Positions 53,225 to 63,531 of a stretch of 64,000 nt of DNA are shown in pieces. This stretch comes from Hypoxylon rubiginosum. Its lineage: Eukaryota; Ascomycota; Sordariomycetes; Xylariales; Hypoxylaceae. The notes under the pieces are model-generated. The model saw only the letters and a list, made by a program, of their open reading frames with translations. It searched no databases and had not been told where the DNA came from. Made by a program: the position numbers and the translations under genes. Position 1 is the first letter of the stretch; each line of letters starts with the position of its first letter. Location: contig CADCXA010000031.1 of assembly GCA_902806565.1 (NCBI GenBank), forward strand, positions 496,001 to 560,000, written 5' to 3'.

Positions 53225-55300
53225 ATGACGAACCTCGCTGTTGCTAGCCTTAGCCTTAGTGGCGGTGTCCTGGCACACCATGGCATCTTCATCCGGGGAG
53301 AGTGGCATATGAAAGTCCCGGAAGTCATTGCTAGCCACATAGCATTGATCACCGTCGTATTCTGCCTCCTAGCTAGGCATTATGGGTCCCTGGGCATCGC
53401 GATAACTGCCTTGGAATTGACGTGCTCTTGCTATTTTTTTGCTTTATTTACAAGTATGACGATCTATAGACTCTTCTTTCATGCCACCTCACACTTCCCT
53501 GGTCCAAAGCTGGCTGCCATCACTAAGCTTTGGCACGTGTTCCATACCCTCGACTCGAGAAACTACCTCTTTCTCCAAAAGTTACACGCCGAATACGGCC
53601 CGTTCGTTCGAACAGGTGAGCGTGCCCGCCTCCAGTAGTCCTAAGCCGCGCCGGTGCTCAAAATATGTACTCATCTCTAGGGCCCAATGAGATTAGCATC
53701 TTCCACCCTGCCGCCATTCAAGAGCTGGATGTTTCCAAGAACGAGACAACTAAGGATGTCTGGTATGATGTCCTAAAGCCGTTTGAGTCGGCCGTTTTCA
53801 CCCGCGACGAAGGTCGCCACAAGGAATGGCGTAAATCATGGTCGCAGGGGGTGTCCGTAAGGTGTAAGTGTTGTTACCGTCATGCATTGCCACCACGAGC
53901 GGCCTTATTGAGTCTGTTTACTGAGTTTTCCGTACTAGGCATGAACGAGTATCGCAAGCGAATTGCCGAACTGGCTCAAATGCTATCACAAACTATATCA
54001 GACTATGAAGGCGCCCCAGTAGATATCGACGAAGTCATGTCTTGGTTTTCGTTTGATGCAATGGGCGAGGTGTTATTCGGGGAAGACTTTGGTCTTACTC
54101 GCTCCAAGACCATGCATCCTGGCATCGTTCACCGTGATCGAGCTCTGTCCATTCTCGCCCCCCTTGAAGGGGCCATATGGATTGCCCAGATGGGGTTTAC
54201 ATTGGCGCCGTTTCTTGGGAAAGTCAAGGATTGGTTTAAAATGGTCGCCTTTTGTGATGAGCAGACGAATAGGCGAATGCAAGTACGGTTATAACTGCCT
54301 AGGTACCCAACCTGAGCCGCGACGCTGCTAACACCAAATTAGAACACCGAAATATCCTCCAAGATTGATATGGCTTCATTCTTTATTGATGAATATAACA
54401 GAAACTCGACCGAATTAGATAAAAGAAGCCGGGACTTCTTGTTAAGGGGGACAATGATTTCAGCAGTGGTTGCTGGCAGGTTCGTCTTCTTTATAACTTA
54501 TCACTGTCCTCTAGTCAGCCCCTGAACAGAGAAACTTACCACACTACCTACCTTAGTGATACTACCCGGGCGTCTTTGATTGCTGTTTGCTGGTATCTGT
54601 CGAAATACCCAGCTCATGCTGATAAGATCCGGTCAGAGCTTGATGCTACAAGTCCCAGCGATATAGAAGCACTATTAGCCCTACCACACCTAAACGGCGT
54701 CGTAAACGAAGTATTGCGCCTAGTCCCGCCAGCAATGACAGGAAACTCGAGGATTACAGGGCCTAAGGGCTTTGTGATTGATGGCACTTTCATCCCACCT
54801 TTTACTAAAGTAACTGCGCCGAAGTATGCCATTATGAGAAGTGAGACTGATCTTTCCTAAGACGTAGGATGGTACTAACTGACTTGCTCATAATAGTGGA
54901 GTCTGCCTTCGCTTTTCCCAACGAGTTCATACCCGAGCGTTGGTACTCGAGACCGGAACTTGTTTGTGATGAACGCGCTTTTCGGCCATTTGGCTTTGGT
55001 ACGTTACCTGTTTGTATATTCCTTACTACTAGGCTCTGAGGCGAATCTCTTTCTTTTCGCCATCTACTTCAAAACTCACAGCGTAGCACAGGAAATCGTC
55101 AGTGCACTGGCAAATCTATTGCCTACGCGGAGCTCTGTCTCGTTGTCACAACCTTACTTCGTCACTACAGGATCGACTTTGCGCCAGGGTACGATCCAGA
55201 TACGATGTGGCACGATATGAAAGACCAGGTGACTGCGCAACCGGGACGGGTTCTATGTGTATTTGAGCTCCTCAGTGGAAGGCGACTAGAAGTAAGTTAG
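53225..55300 (+). CDS. Cytochrome P450 monooxygenase
   Basis: Seven exons: 53,225-53,615, 53,681-53,863, 53,939-54,282, 54,343-54,479, 54,557-54,840, 54,897-54,998 and 55,092-55,300. The introns are 56-93 bases, and the joined frame gives 549 residues. The ATG at 53,225 is the first in frame. Three hydrophobic segments occupy about residues 1-85, then the proline hinge FPGPKLA. Catalytic landmarks are complete: I-helix oxygen-binding AGSDTT (about 350-355), K-helix ExxR (Glu403/Arg406), and the heme loop FGFGNRQCTG with Cys485 as thiolate ligand. The protein should be an ER-membrane monooxygenase using NADPH-P450 reductase; the substrate is unknown. Divergent pairing with a UbiA-like enzyme suggests oxidation of a prenylated or terpene product. 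Exons show no RIP-like damage. Intron 3 carries CCTAGGTACC, one of the palindromic motifs common in this region. Confidence 0.88.
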
Positions 55301-55648
55301 TAGGGCGGGTATATTTTGCTAAGTAGAACAAGTCTAAGCGAGGAGCGCGCTAGCTTTGAGGCTATGTTCTCAGTTTGTCCAAGATGGGGAGGGAAGAGCT
55401 AGAGAATAAGCGCCAAGATAGGCTCAGCTTTGAGGAGCCCTCGCTTTCTAGCCAATCGATAAATAACTACCTGACCTTATTGCATGGCGCGTAGTGTTGC
55501 ATTGCATGCAGGCTAGTTCAGCTCATGTGTGTATTCCTAGGTGCAGTAGGTATAAGGCTTTGACACAGATTTTTCATTATTCCGTGTTCACATCTGGTTG
55601 ATAGCGACGATCACATTCGACCAGGTAGCTGACGACAAGGTTTTCAAT
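55301..55648. other. Intergenic spacer P450 to HET gene
   Basis: About 350 bases separating two co-oriented genes. I see no gene, repeat or clear regulatory site, apart from two similar GAGGAGCGCG/GAGGAGCCCT stretches near 55,339 and 55,432 that each follow AGCTTTGAGG-like or GCGAGG sequence. Confidence 0.5.
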
Positions 55649-57738
55649 ATGAGTTGCATGATCCGGCGTCGCGCGAAGATAACCCTACGCAGCACAATCC
55701 AAGGACAACGTCTTTGTGAGACGTGCAGTGCGGTCGATTGGGCTAGCTTAGCTGGCAAGACGCAGCCTGCACCAGAAAAGAAGACATTGGTCAGGGAAAT
55801 CGAAGAATCTGTCGAGCAACTTCAAACGTCATTCTGCCCCGTATGCCAGTCTATAGCAAATGTAACACCCGCCTCCCTAAACGGAGTCAGACGTTTGCTA
55901 TGGGCAGTCCGTGTCACGTCAGCAATGGGATTAATCAATACGGCCCCGGAAAGGATAAAAGAGTGTACTGTACTATACGTGGCGCACGATCGTGGCCGCT
56001 TCTATACTTGGTTTACTGAGACTGCTCCAGTCAACTTCATTTGGCTTCTCCAACCGGGACACCACGAATTAGATATCTATCCCAGGAGAATTTCAGGCAA
56101 TTCCATCGACTTCAATATCTTCAAGGAGCTTGTACGCCATTGTTGCCTCGAGCATAGATCGACCTGTGGAGATATCAATCGTCCGGACATTCCCGGGCTG
56201 AGAGTAATCGATTGCGTTACGAAGCAAGTCATTGATGCCCCTAAGCAGTGCGAATATACGGCCTTGTCATACGTATGGGGTCCTGCCTCCCTTTTAACAC
56301 CCGAGTCCGGTTTCACGGCAGTCATTGAAGACAGTATCAAGGTGACTCTTGAACTCGGGTACAAGTACCTCTGGGTCGATAAGCATGTATGAATACCTAC
56401 CTTAATTATATGAACTCAGGCGTGGGAAGCTTCTAATAAAAATATCAGTGTATTGACCAGCAGGATGAGATAAAACATGCCCTGCTGGGTCAAATGGGAC
56501 AAATATACTCGAAAGCATCGGTGACTATTGTTGCAGCCGCCGGAAAAGACGCAAATTCTGGCCTTCCGGGATGTGGAAAGGGGCCTTCTCGAAAACCACA
56601 GCATGAGGTAGTAATGGATGACTTGACTGCTCTTCTAGCTCACCCAAATACTCAATCTGCTGTGAGGAATACAAAATGGGCCACCAGGGGCTGGACATAT
56701 CAGGAGTGCTATCTCTCCCGGCGAAGGCTAATATTTACCGACGACCAAGTTGTCTACCTCTGTAACGCGGGCTACGCAGAAGAGTGCTTAAAGCTACCGA
56801 CGTCCCAGCCATTCTTCAGTCCAAATAGAAGGGGATTTTCAGACTTAATTCCCAGCGACTCCGACAACTTCGACGAAAAGACTCGGTTCATTCAGTTAGA
56901 GAATAAGATAATGGAGTATAGCAGGAGGAAATTATCATACGGGGAAGACTCGCTGAATGCATTACTTGGTGTATTTGCACACTATAATACACAGCATAAC
57001 ATTCGACACCTCTGGGGCTTGCCTATTGTGAACCTTGAGAAGGTGAACATAAAACTCGGGTGGGTACATCGCAAAGAATCGTCCATAAGACGGGCTGATT
57101 TTCCGAGTTGGTCGTGGACTGGATGGGCTGGAGGCATCCGGTTCGTCTCTCCTGAGCATGAGCGGGAGGATTATGATATCCACGTCAATCTTCGATTCGG
57201 AAAGTCAATATCCCTTTCGGCTCTCACTCAGTCCGACGAACTGATGACTGCACATCGGCATGAGGAAACCAAAGAGTTGATCATCGACGGATTCGTGACG
57301 CGCTTGTCCTTTGCGCGTATGGAAACTCTCGATTGCATCAAACACTGGTGGATACGGGACATTTCCTCGCAACCAGGTGAATACCGGCAAATTGAGAAGC
57401 ATAGGGACTTCGACGCGTTATGGCGGTTTGACAAGGTCAAATGGCCTGGGGTTGTATCTCTTTTCGAGGTATATAAGGGACGTTTCGCTGCTATCCGCCC
57501 GATTCTTGACGAGGAAATAGAACTAGAAGATGGGATGCTAGGGCTTGTCCTTCGCCGGCAAGGATTTTACAATGCCAACTTTCGGATACGCAGCGTCATA
57601 ATTCTGAAAGAATCGGATGGTTACTTTGAACGGGTTGGAATTTTAATTTTGGATAGAGGAGGTGATTGGCGACATGATCAAGTTGGCGAGCCAGTGTGGC
57701 TCCAAAAAGTAGAACGAAGAAGGATTCGTTTAAGATGA
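55649..57738 (+). CDS. HET-domain (heterokaryon incompatibility) protein
   Basis: Two exons, 55,649-56,386 and 56,449-57,738, with a 62-base intron (GTATGA...ATCAG), give 675 residues. The frame upstream of 55,649 begins only with TTG, so the ATG of MSCMIRRRAK is used; the true start could differ. HET signatures: ALSYVWG at about 205-211, then YLWVDKHCIDQQD across the splice and YSKASVTIVAAAG, followed by RGWTYQECYLSRRRLIF. The N-terminus has CETC and CPVC pairs that might bind zinc. HET proteins take part in nonself recognition and programmed cell death after fusion of unlike hyphae, and are numerous in filamentous ascomycetes. No partner domain such as NACHT or WD40 follows. It converges with an ankyrin gene, the stops 144 bases apart. 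Confidence 0.9.
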
Positions 57739-57882
57739 AATCTACCTACCTGGTAGTTACGCAGAGTTATCAATGAGATATTGCTCTCCTTTCGCTAAGT
57801 GCCTCGAATTTAGCATCGAATGAAAATTGAGTGATAAGTATTATCTTGGGTCGCCATTACTTCCTAGCTCTATGACAGGTCT

Positions 57883-59633
57883 TTAATTTTGTGACAGTGC
57901 CAAACTCATCCGTTCCTTTTGCATGATACCCCAAAGATCCACTTCCGGCACCGCGCCGCATTCAGTCAACGCCGCGGCAACATCTCGGAACCCCTTCATC
58001 ATGGCAATTTCTATCGGCGTTGAGCCGCCTTCGTACGTCGTCCCGTGAAGCGGAACGCCTCGCGAAGCGAAGAGCCTGATGGCGGCTACATTCCTCGTCT
58101 GACAGAAAGCCCGGATCATGTCTGGTACGAGGCGAGAGTATTTGGGATCGCATCCCCTGAAGTCGATGACGTCCGCGTTGACGAGGAACTCTATCACCTC
58201 GCCGTGTCGCATAGCATTGGCCTTTATTATAGCGTGCGACCATTGCTGCGGCGGGAGTTGCAGCTTGGCTTCTAAAAGCATTCGGATCATTTCGGTGTCG
58301 TTGCGTTCGATAGCGGAAATCAGGGGTAGCACCCCCTTAGTACCTGTCATAGAACTTATCTGCAAGTTACTCGCTGTAACTGCGGCTGAGAAAGCGGGAT
58401 CGCCCCAGGGATTTGCATCCTTGTCGAGGAGAAGTTGGACGAGCTCCCTGTTGCCGCTTTTGATAGCAAGGGTCAGGGGCGCGAGACTGGTTTGCCGGCT
58501 CTGCCAGAAATACGTCGAATTGATGTCGATATCTGGGTAGCGATCTAGCAGCGAACGCACCAGCTCGATATCACCATTGCAGCAGGCATGGCGGAGGCCG
58601 TCGTGGGCGACGTAGTTTAAGCGGTTGCCACCGGCGTTATCTAAGAGGAAGTTCGCCATCCGAGTCTGCCGCGCCTCGATCGATTTAATCACGCATTTCT
58701 CAAAGCGAAGATCGTGGACGGAATAGCCGTATACTGGCTCTAGGATTATCTCGGCTATGCTGTAGTCATTGTTGTCCACGCCGTCGATGGCGGTTTCTAA
58801 CGCTCGGTGGCACTCATGGTTCACGTCTACACCTCTGTCGAGAACCCGGCGAACGACCTCATGACGCCGCGCCCGAATCGCCACTTGAAGAAGCGTCCCG
58901 AAGACTTCGTCTTGCGCGGCAAGAGTCTCGCTGCTGCAAGTGTCCAAGAAGTGCAGGACCGGCCCGTCCATGCCAAGGACGATCTGAGCCGCTGCAACAA
59001 GGAAGTCGAGGGGCTGAGAAGTGATTGGCGAGAATGCAGGATACAGCCACGGCAACATGCCGTGGTGGCGTCCTGATCTCCAATTGGCGTCTTTGGGCCA
59101 AAGTGCTTGGCAAAGGCTGTGGAGATACTCATAGCGGTCTGACTCAGGAAGAACTCGACATTCTTGGCGGCCGACTTCATCGACGAGATGATTTAACAAG
59201 CTCGTTATGTTGTCGTTCCATTCCCCTCTGCCTCTTGGCTGGCTCAGCAAATACCGAGCCTCGAACCAGCTAGAATCTTTCCAGGTCCAGGAGCTGCCTT
59301 GGTGCCAGTGCAGTCTACATATTCTGCACCACCTGGGCATATGCCAGATATCCGGGTTGAGCAACCGTCTGCTCGTAATATCCCACATGATCTCTAGATC
59401 AAATACTTCTGAATACCTAGGTATTAGTGTCTCATTTTGAAGGCATTGATTAGGTAATAGGGGGGCATACTATTGACAAGACGTAAGCTGATAGCTTCGT
59501 GCAACTTCACCCTCGAAACCACTTTCGATTTTTTCGCCATTGACCAAGGCGTGTCAATGTACCAGAAATACCCAATAACATCCTGGATTATAGGTCGGAA
59601 TAATTCCGGGGGGAGATCGAGAAGGCCCGGCAT
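57883..59633 (-). CDS. Ankyrin-repeat protein with F-box-like N-terminus
   Basis: Two exons (minus), 59,471-59,633 and 57,883-59,408, with a 62-base intron (GTATGC...TTCAG). The acceptor was chosen because it gives the smooth junction SLRLVNKVFDLEIMWD. The product has 562 residues. The start MPGLLDLPPELFRPIIQDVI resembles the LP-x-EL/I opening of F-box domains. From about residue 200 onward ankyrin-like units recur: LLQVAIRARRHEVVRRVLDRGVDVN, LRHACCNGDIELVRSLLDRY, LTLAIKSGNRELVQLLLDKDANP, LISAIERNDTEMIRMLLEA and IEIAMMKGFRDVAAALTECGA. A protein-binding or ubiquitin-ligase adaptor role is inferred; no enzyme domain is visible. The intron contains a 14-base palindrome, AATACCTAGGTATT, at 59,412-59,425. 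Confidence 0.8.
59412..59425. repeat. Palindromic AATACCTAGGTATT motif
   Basis: A perfect 14-base palindrome near the 3' end of the ankyrin-gene intron, and the best example of a motif family that recurs across the window, e.g. ATACCTAGGTAT at 62,004-62,015 and TACCTAAGGTA at 4381-4391. Confidence 0.8.
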
Positions 59634-60016
59634 AGCTCCGACTCACGGAGGAGAGAATATAGTTATCAGTGTCGGTCTTAGAATTCAGTATTGGACACCA
59701 GTGTAGTCTCGTGAAGGAGTCGATAGGATTGGCGACTGAGAAGAAAGAAATACTAATTATCTTCTAATATACCCACCCAGGTAGCTGGTATGAATCACCA
59801 TTCCCTGTGCCGCAGGCGATAGGCGGAGAGGCGTCAGCTGAGCTCAGCCCGATCTCCTCCCAAATCCAGAAATCTGACCTGTCAATTGGCTCGGAAAAAT
59901 CGGAGTAAGCAGCCGGGGCGAGTTACACAGACCAGCGGTATTCTCGGTACCGCGACTAAACTCCTCACCTCTAAGCACTTTAATTACACGAGTGCCAGAG
60001 TTACTTAATGCAGACG

Positions 60017-60800
60017 TTACACACGCTCGTCTTCGTCGTTTTGGTAATCAGATAAAGTGCGAGAGGATACTCCGGGTGCTCCCTTGAGGGTTTCTTTTCC
60101 CGAAAGGGAATCGCAAAAGTTGTAGGCAAAAGCCGCCGGTTCGACTTTGAACCTCAACGAGCCGAGATCTGCAGACCGCGGCGCTGCCACGAGCGCCACG
60201 TAAGCCTAGTGTGTGGTGGCCCAGCTCACCGGTCTTACCGCTCTCGCAGATCTCGATTCTCGAAAACTCGAAGGGTTTGCCGCCCGTTACCATCGTTCTC
60301 GGCACCAACCTCTGCTTACCCAGTAGCCTAGATGGCGATGACTTCCTCGCCGTTGGTAGTCTCACCGACAATGCCTCGCCGCTCTCTCTCCATTCTGTCC
60401 TTTCTTGGGCCCTCTGCTTCCTAATCGCACCAGCTTGAATCCTTTCGCGTTGTTTGAACATCTCGTGGACCTCGTTGCCTCGCGTAGCTTCCCCATTCGA
60501 ACGTCCCGTAAGTGGACCCGCCCGAACCGAGTTGGACCGAGAAATGGTACGAGAGACGAAAGAGCCGCTGACCGATCATGGTGGAGACGGTAGTTCTAGG
60601 CCCTACGGGTCGCGGCCCACCTGGAACGTGGTCCTGTAGCCGTCTCGGCTTTTGTCAGGCTTGCTCATCACCGCTAGGGCTTCTGTCAGGCCATCGCGGA
60701 GAATCAGAAGCGTCCTGCTGTCGAATTCGATGTTATCAATCTCCACTATGTATCGTAGGTTCGTGGGTATGCTCGCCCAAGCCAAGCCGCACTGGTGTCG
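60017..60800 (-). CDS. Possible spliced hypothetical gene, structure uncertain
   Basis: Three minus-strand stretches read like protein. From 60,785 to about 60,640: RYIVEIDNIEFDSRTLLILR and GLTEALAVMSKPDKSRDGYR. From about 60,570 to 60,252: FKQRERIQAGAIRKQRAQER and MVTGGKPFEFSRIEICES. After an in-phase candidate intron (GTAAGACC...GTGGCAG, about 60,197-60,250): PRSADLGSLRFKVEPAAFAY and TLSDYQNDEDERV, ending at TAA 60,017-60,019. The link between the first two stretches is unresolved: the frame-preserving intron would be only 39 bases, and a 53-base alternative leads into another frame. The start is not found. I do not recognise the product. It may be a real gene, a decayed one, or chance. Confidence 0.3.
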
Positions 60801-60886
60801 GAGAATTTGTGATTCATGTTAGAATGCATGGTCTACTCTTGGAATCAAGTTGATGATTCGATGATATGAGCGTTGGGATGCGGCTT

Positions 60887-61185
60887 TCAAATTTTGTTTT
60901 TAAAACGGGGGTCGAATAACTGCAGACCCAGCTGATTATATGTCTTCTTTTCAGTGTCAAGTTTGACCACGTTTATAATTATTCCTTTTTTCGGTAAGGA
61001 TAATCTGACGAAGGGACTCATTAGACATTTATCACCTCTCATAGACCAGTATTTTCTGATTTTGCGCGTAGGATTTGTATTTTCGTTACTCATTTGCCCA
61101 TTAGCCCTTTACCACATCATCTTCTGTCATGAAGTAGCCATGTTTCTCCAGAAGTGGTTCTTCTCGTAGGCTACCTTAAAAGCAT
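60887..61185. other. Spacer with weak open frames on both strands
   Basis: This is about 300 bases, T-rich on the plus strand. Overlapping open frames (plus 60,954-61,169; minus 60,887-61,093) have no recognised family features and cannot both be coding. I make no gene call here. Confidence 0.4.
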
Positions 61186-61659
61186 TCACTTCTCAGCCGC
61201 GTCCCGGGCCCTGGTCTCCAATAGCCTGGACACACTCATTTCCAAACCCCTAATTCTGCGGGCCATCGCCTCGAACTGGCTGATCATGCCCATCGATCTC
61301 TCTCGCCACCGAAGGCTAGCGTCGACGGCGGCCTTGGTGCATCCGCACATGTCGTCGTACATCGTCTTCTTCGTCTTGTTATACCATCCGTCCCCGGCGC
61401 CCTTGCAGTGCTTGTTGTAGTCGACCACCAGCTTGGCGTGCTCCGCCTGCAGCTGCGCGTACTTGTGGGTCAGCTGGTTGTTGCGGTCTTCCGCCGCCAT
61501 TGCCGTCTCGCGGAGCTGGGTGACTAAAGCCTGGATGGCGGGGTGCATAACAACGCCCTGGAGGCTCAGGCTGGCCATGGTGTCGACGATGGCATCGAAT
61601 CCCTCATCCACACTGGTAGTGGGGTAAGTAGAAGGAGGACTGGTAGCCTGGTAGTCCAT
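61186..61659 (-). CDS. Small hypothetical protein, probably coiled-coil
   Basis: A single frame of 157 residues from the ATG at 61,659 (context CGACATGG); the open frame reaches slightly further but only with a TTG. G/C is enriched at third codon positions, unlike the flanks, which supports coding. The middle (about 55-85) is rich in Ala, Glu, Gln and Lys (AAEDRNNQLTHKYAQLQAEH) and looks like a coiled coil. A short Cys pair (CGC) follows, and the C-terminus is helical and Arg-rich. No signal peptide or membrane segment is visible. I do not recognise the family and propose no function. Confidence 0.55.
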   Translation of the reverse strand: MDYQATSPPSTYPTTSVDEGFDAIVDTMASLSLQGVVMHPAIQALVTQLRETAMAAEDRNNQLTHKYAQLQAEHAKLVVDYNKHCKGAGDGWYNKTKKTMYDDMCGCTKAAVDASLRWRERSMGMISQFEAMARRIRGLEMSVSRLLETRARDAAEK

Positions 61660-63531
61660 GTCGATTCTATGGTGGTACAATAAGTACTTAACCTAAGAGA
61701 ACATTAGGCAAGATATAACGTACCTTGCCACTAGATGACGATATGATTGTTCTTTTGGTAGTGGTGAAGGGTGTAAAACAAGATTGAAGTGTTGACCGTG
61801 GACCTGTAGGTATCGGGATGGTTTACCTTGCCGAGCTTGGTGTGAGGAGATGTGCACACTAGCGTCAAAGGTTGAAAGTTGTGTGGTTTAGGACGTGCTG
61901 CTATGTTAACTATAGCTGCTTGTATTGGTTGGCAGAGATTAACGCAAAAGGGTGAAGTGATGGATCAAAGGACTGTACCAAAGACAATAGCTTTGACATT
62001 CAAATACCTAGGTATGTACATAGGTAGCGATGTTAAATGTTGATGAGGGCCTGCTGGATTTATATTTCTCGATACCTGAGGTAGCCTTATAAGGCACAAA
62101 CTCACACGCTTTTGACCATTGTGTTAGGTAGCAGTCCTATTCTTCACCTGAGGGTTATCTGGCACCTGGGGTACCTGAGGTATCAAGTTTGTTTGCCATT
62201 ATATCTTGAGGTGTTGTGCTTGCTTATCTCTTCTCCTGGCTTATTCATTTAAATGGTAGGTACATTGCTGCCACATACTAGGTCGATACCCAGTATTGTG
62301 TAGGTAAGACCTTATCCTTTCAAAGAGGGCGACGTAGTAAGGCTCATAAGAGAACTAGGTCAAAATATCTATATATAGTCCTTAAAAAGCGAACCATGAT
62401 TGATTCATAGGTTAAGTGTAAGAGCGATATAATTACATGTTCTTGTAGTCAATTAGAGCGTATTAAGGGGTAATGGAACCTAAACTCAGAAAAGGGGCAT
62501 TTTAGAGAGGAGGTGGCGCCTTTTCCTCACATGAATCAGACAGTTCTTTATGAAAGCATCTTAGAAAGGTGCAACTTTATAGGTATTGTTAGCGAGACAA
62601 TATCAAACCATTTGTTGCTTAATCTGATTACCTGTTTGTTAGGGGCATGCAATAGGGTTTCAGGGGTAAGTGTCACAATAGAGTAAAATGTTAAATAGGT
62701 ATATCCCCTAGTCTAGAATACATGCAACCGATATCATCCAAGCATTCGCAAGTCACCGGTTTCATCAAACCAAATTATTATACTATTAATCTCTATCGAT
62801 GCCTAGTCAGCTGGCTGGTAACAATAGTGATGTCTTTGTGGGATTATCAAAGCACAGAATCAGTGAATACCTAGGTACCTAAGGTATTTATTGATACTCG
62901 TCCTCTCTCATTTCTCTGGATTGTGCAAACGGTATGAATGCAAACACTGACACAAGACCATAATGTTTCCACAAATATCTTTGATATTTGACATCACCCT
63001 TTAGCTCACAATTTAGATCCATTGCTAATATCATTACCTAATTGACCTACAACAAGGTACCTGGGTCCGACAGCGCACTGTCCGCTCAGACCGGGGGGGT
63101 TTCTACCCCAGCCTTCCCGAAATGGAAATTTGGTCCGGCTAACTCCGTATGATTTCAGATTTGGACGGAGCCGTCTTCCGTCTATAAGTAGTAGGGTGGA
63201 GTGCGCCTTCGGTATAGTTCAATTGCCGACCTCCATATCCGTCCCCTTAGAGCACAGTGTCTGTGGGGCTTAGAGTTCATACTGTGCAAGTTTACCGAGC
63301 TTAGACCACCTATACCGGCTGACCGGTAACTCTCAGGTGACCCTCACCTCACCTTAATACCCCAAATCCAAAGGCATTTCCCATTCCTCTTCTCTAACTT
63401 CATCAACACCCATCGTAAGTGGCAATTCTACCACTGCAGGTGGAGCTTGCGTGAAACGTATTTGAATTATGATTTTACCACTGTCGGGAATATCTACCTA
63501 CCTAGATAGGTAAGGGTGGTAGTACTCAACA
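61660..63531. other. Intergenic stretch with recurrent CCTAGGT palindromes
   Basis: No gene seen over 1.9 kb. It is rich in the palindromic motif family: ATACCTAGGTAT at 62,004-62,015, TACCTGAGGTA near 62,076 and 62,171, and a double copy at 62,866-62,888. TATAAGTAG at 63,184-63,192 looks like a TATA element about 340 bases before the open frame at 63,532. An imperfect hairpin (GGCTAACTCCGT... ACGGAGCC) lies near 63,138-63,173. Confidence 0.5.

Noticed and set aside
60887..61169. Overlapping opposite-strand frames near 61 kb as small genes
   Set aside because: No family features, mutually exclusive, and without coding-like composition.
63138..63173. Imperfect hairpin as a transcription terminator or structured RNA
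   Set aside because: The stem is interrupted, and factor-independent terminators are not used by fungal polymerase II; likely chance.
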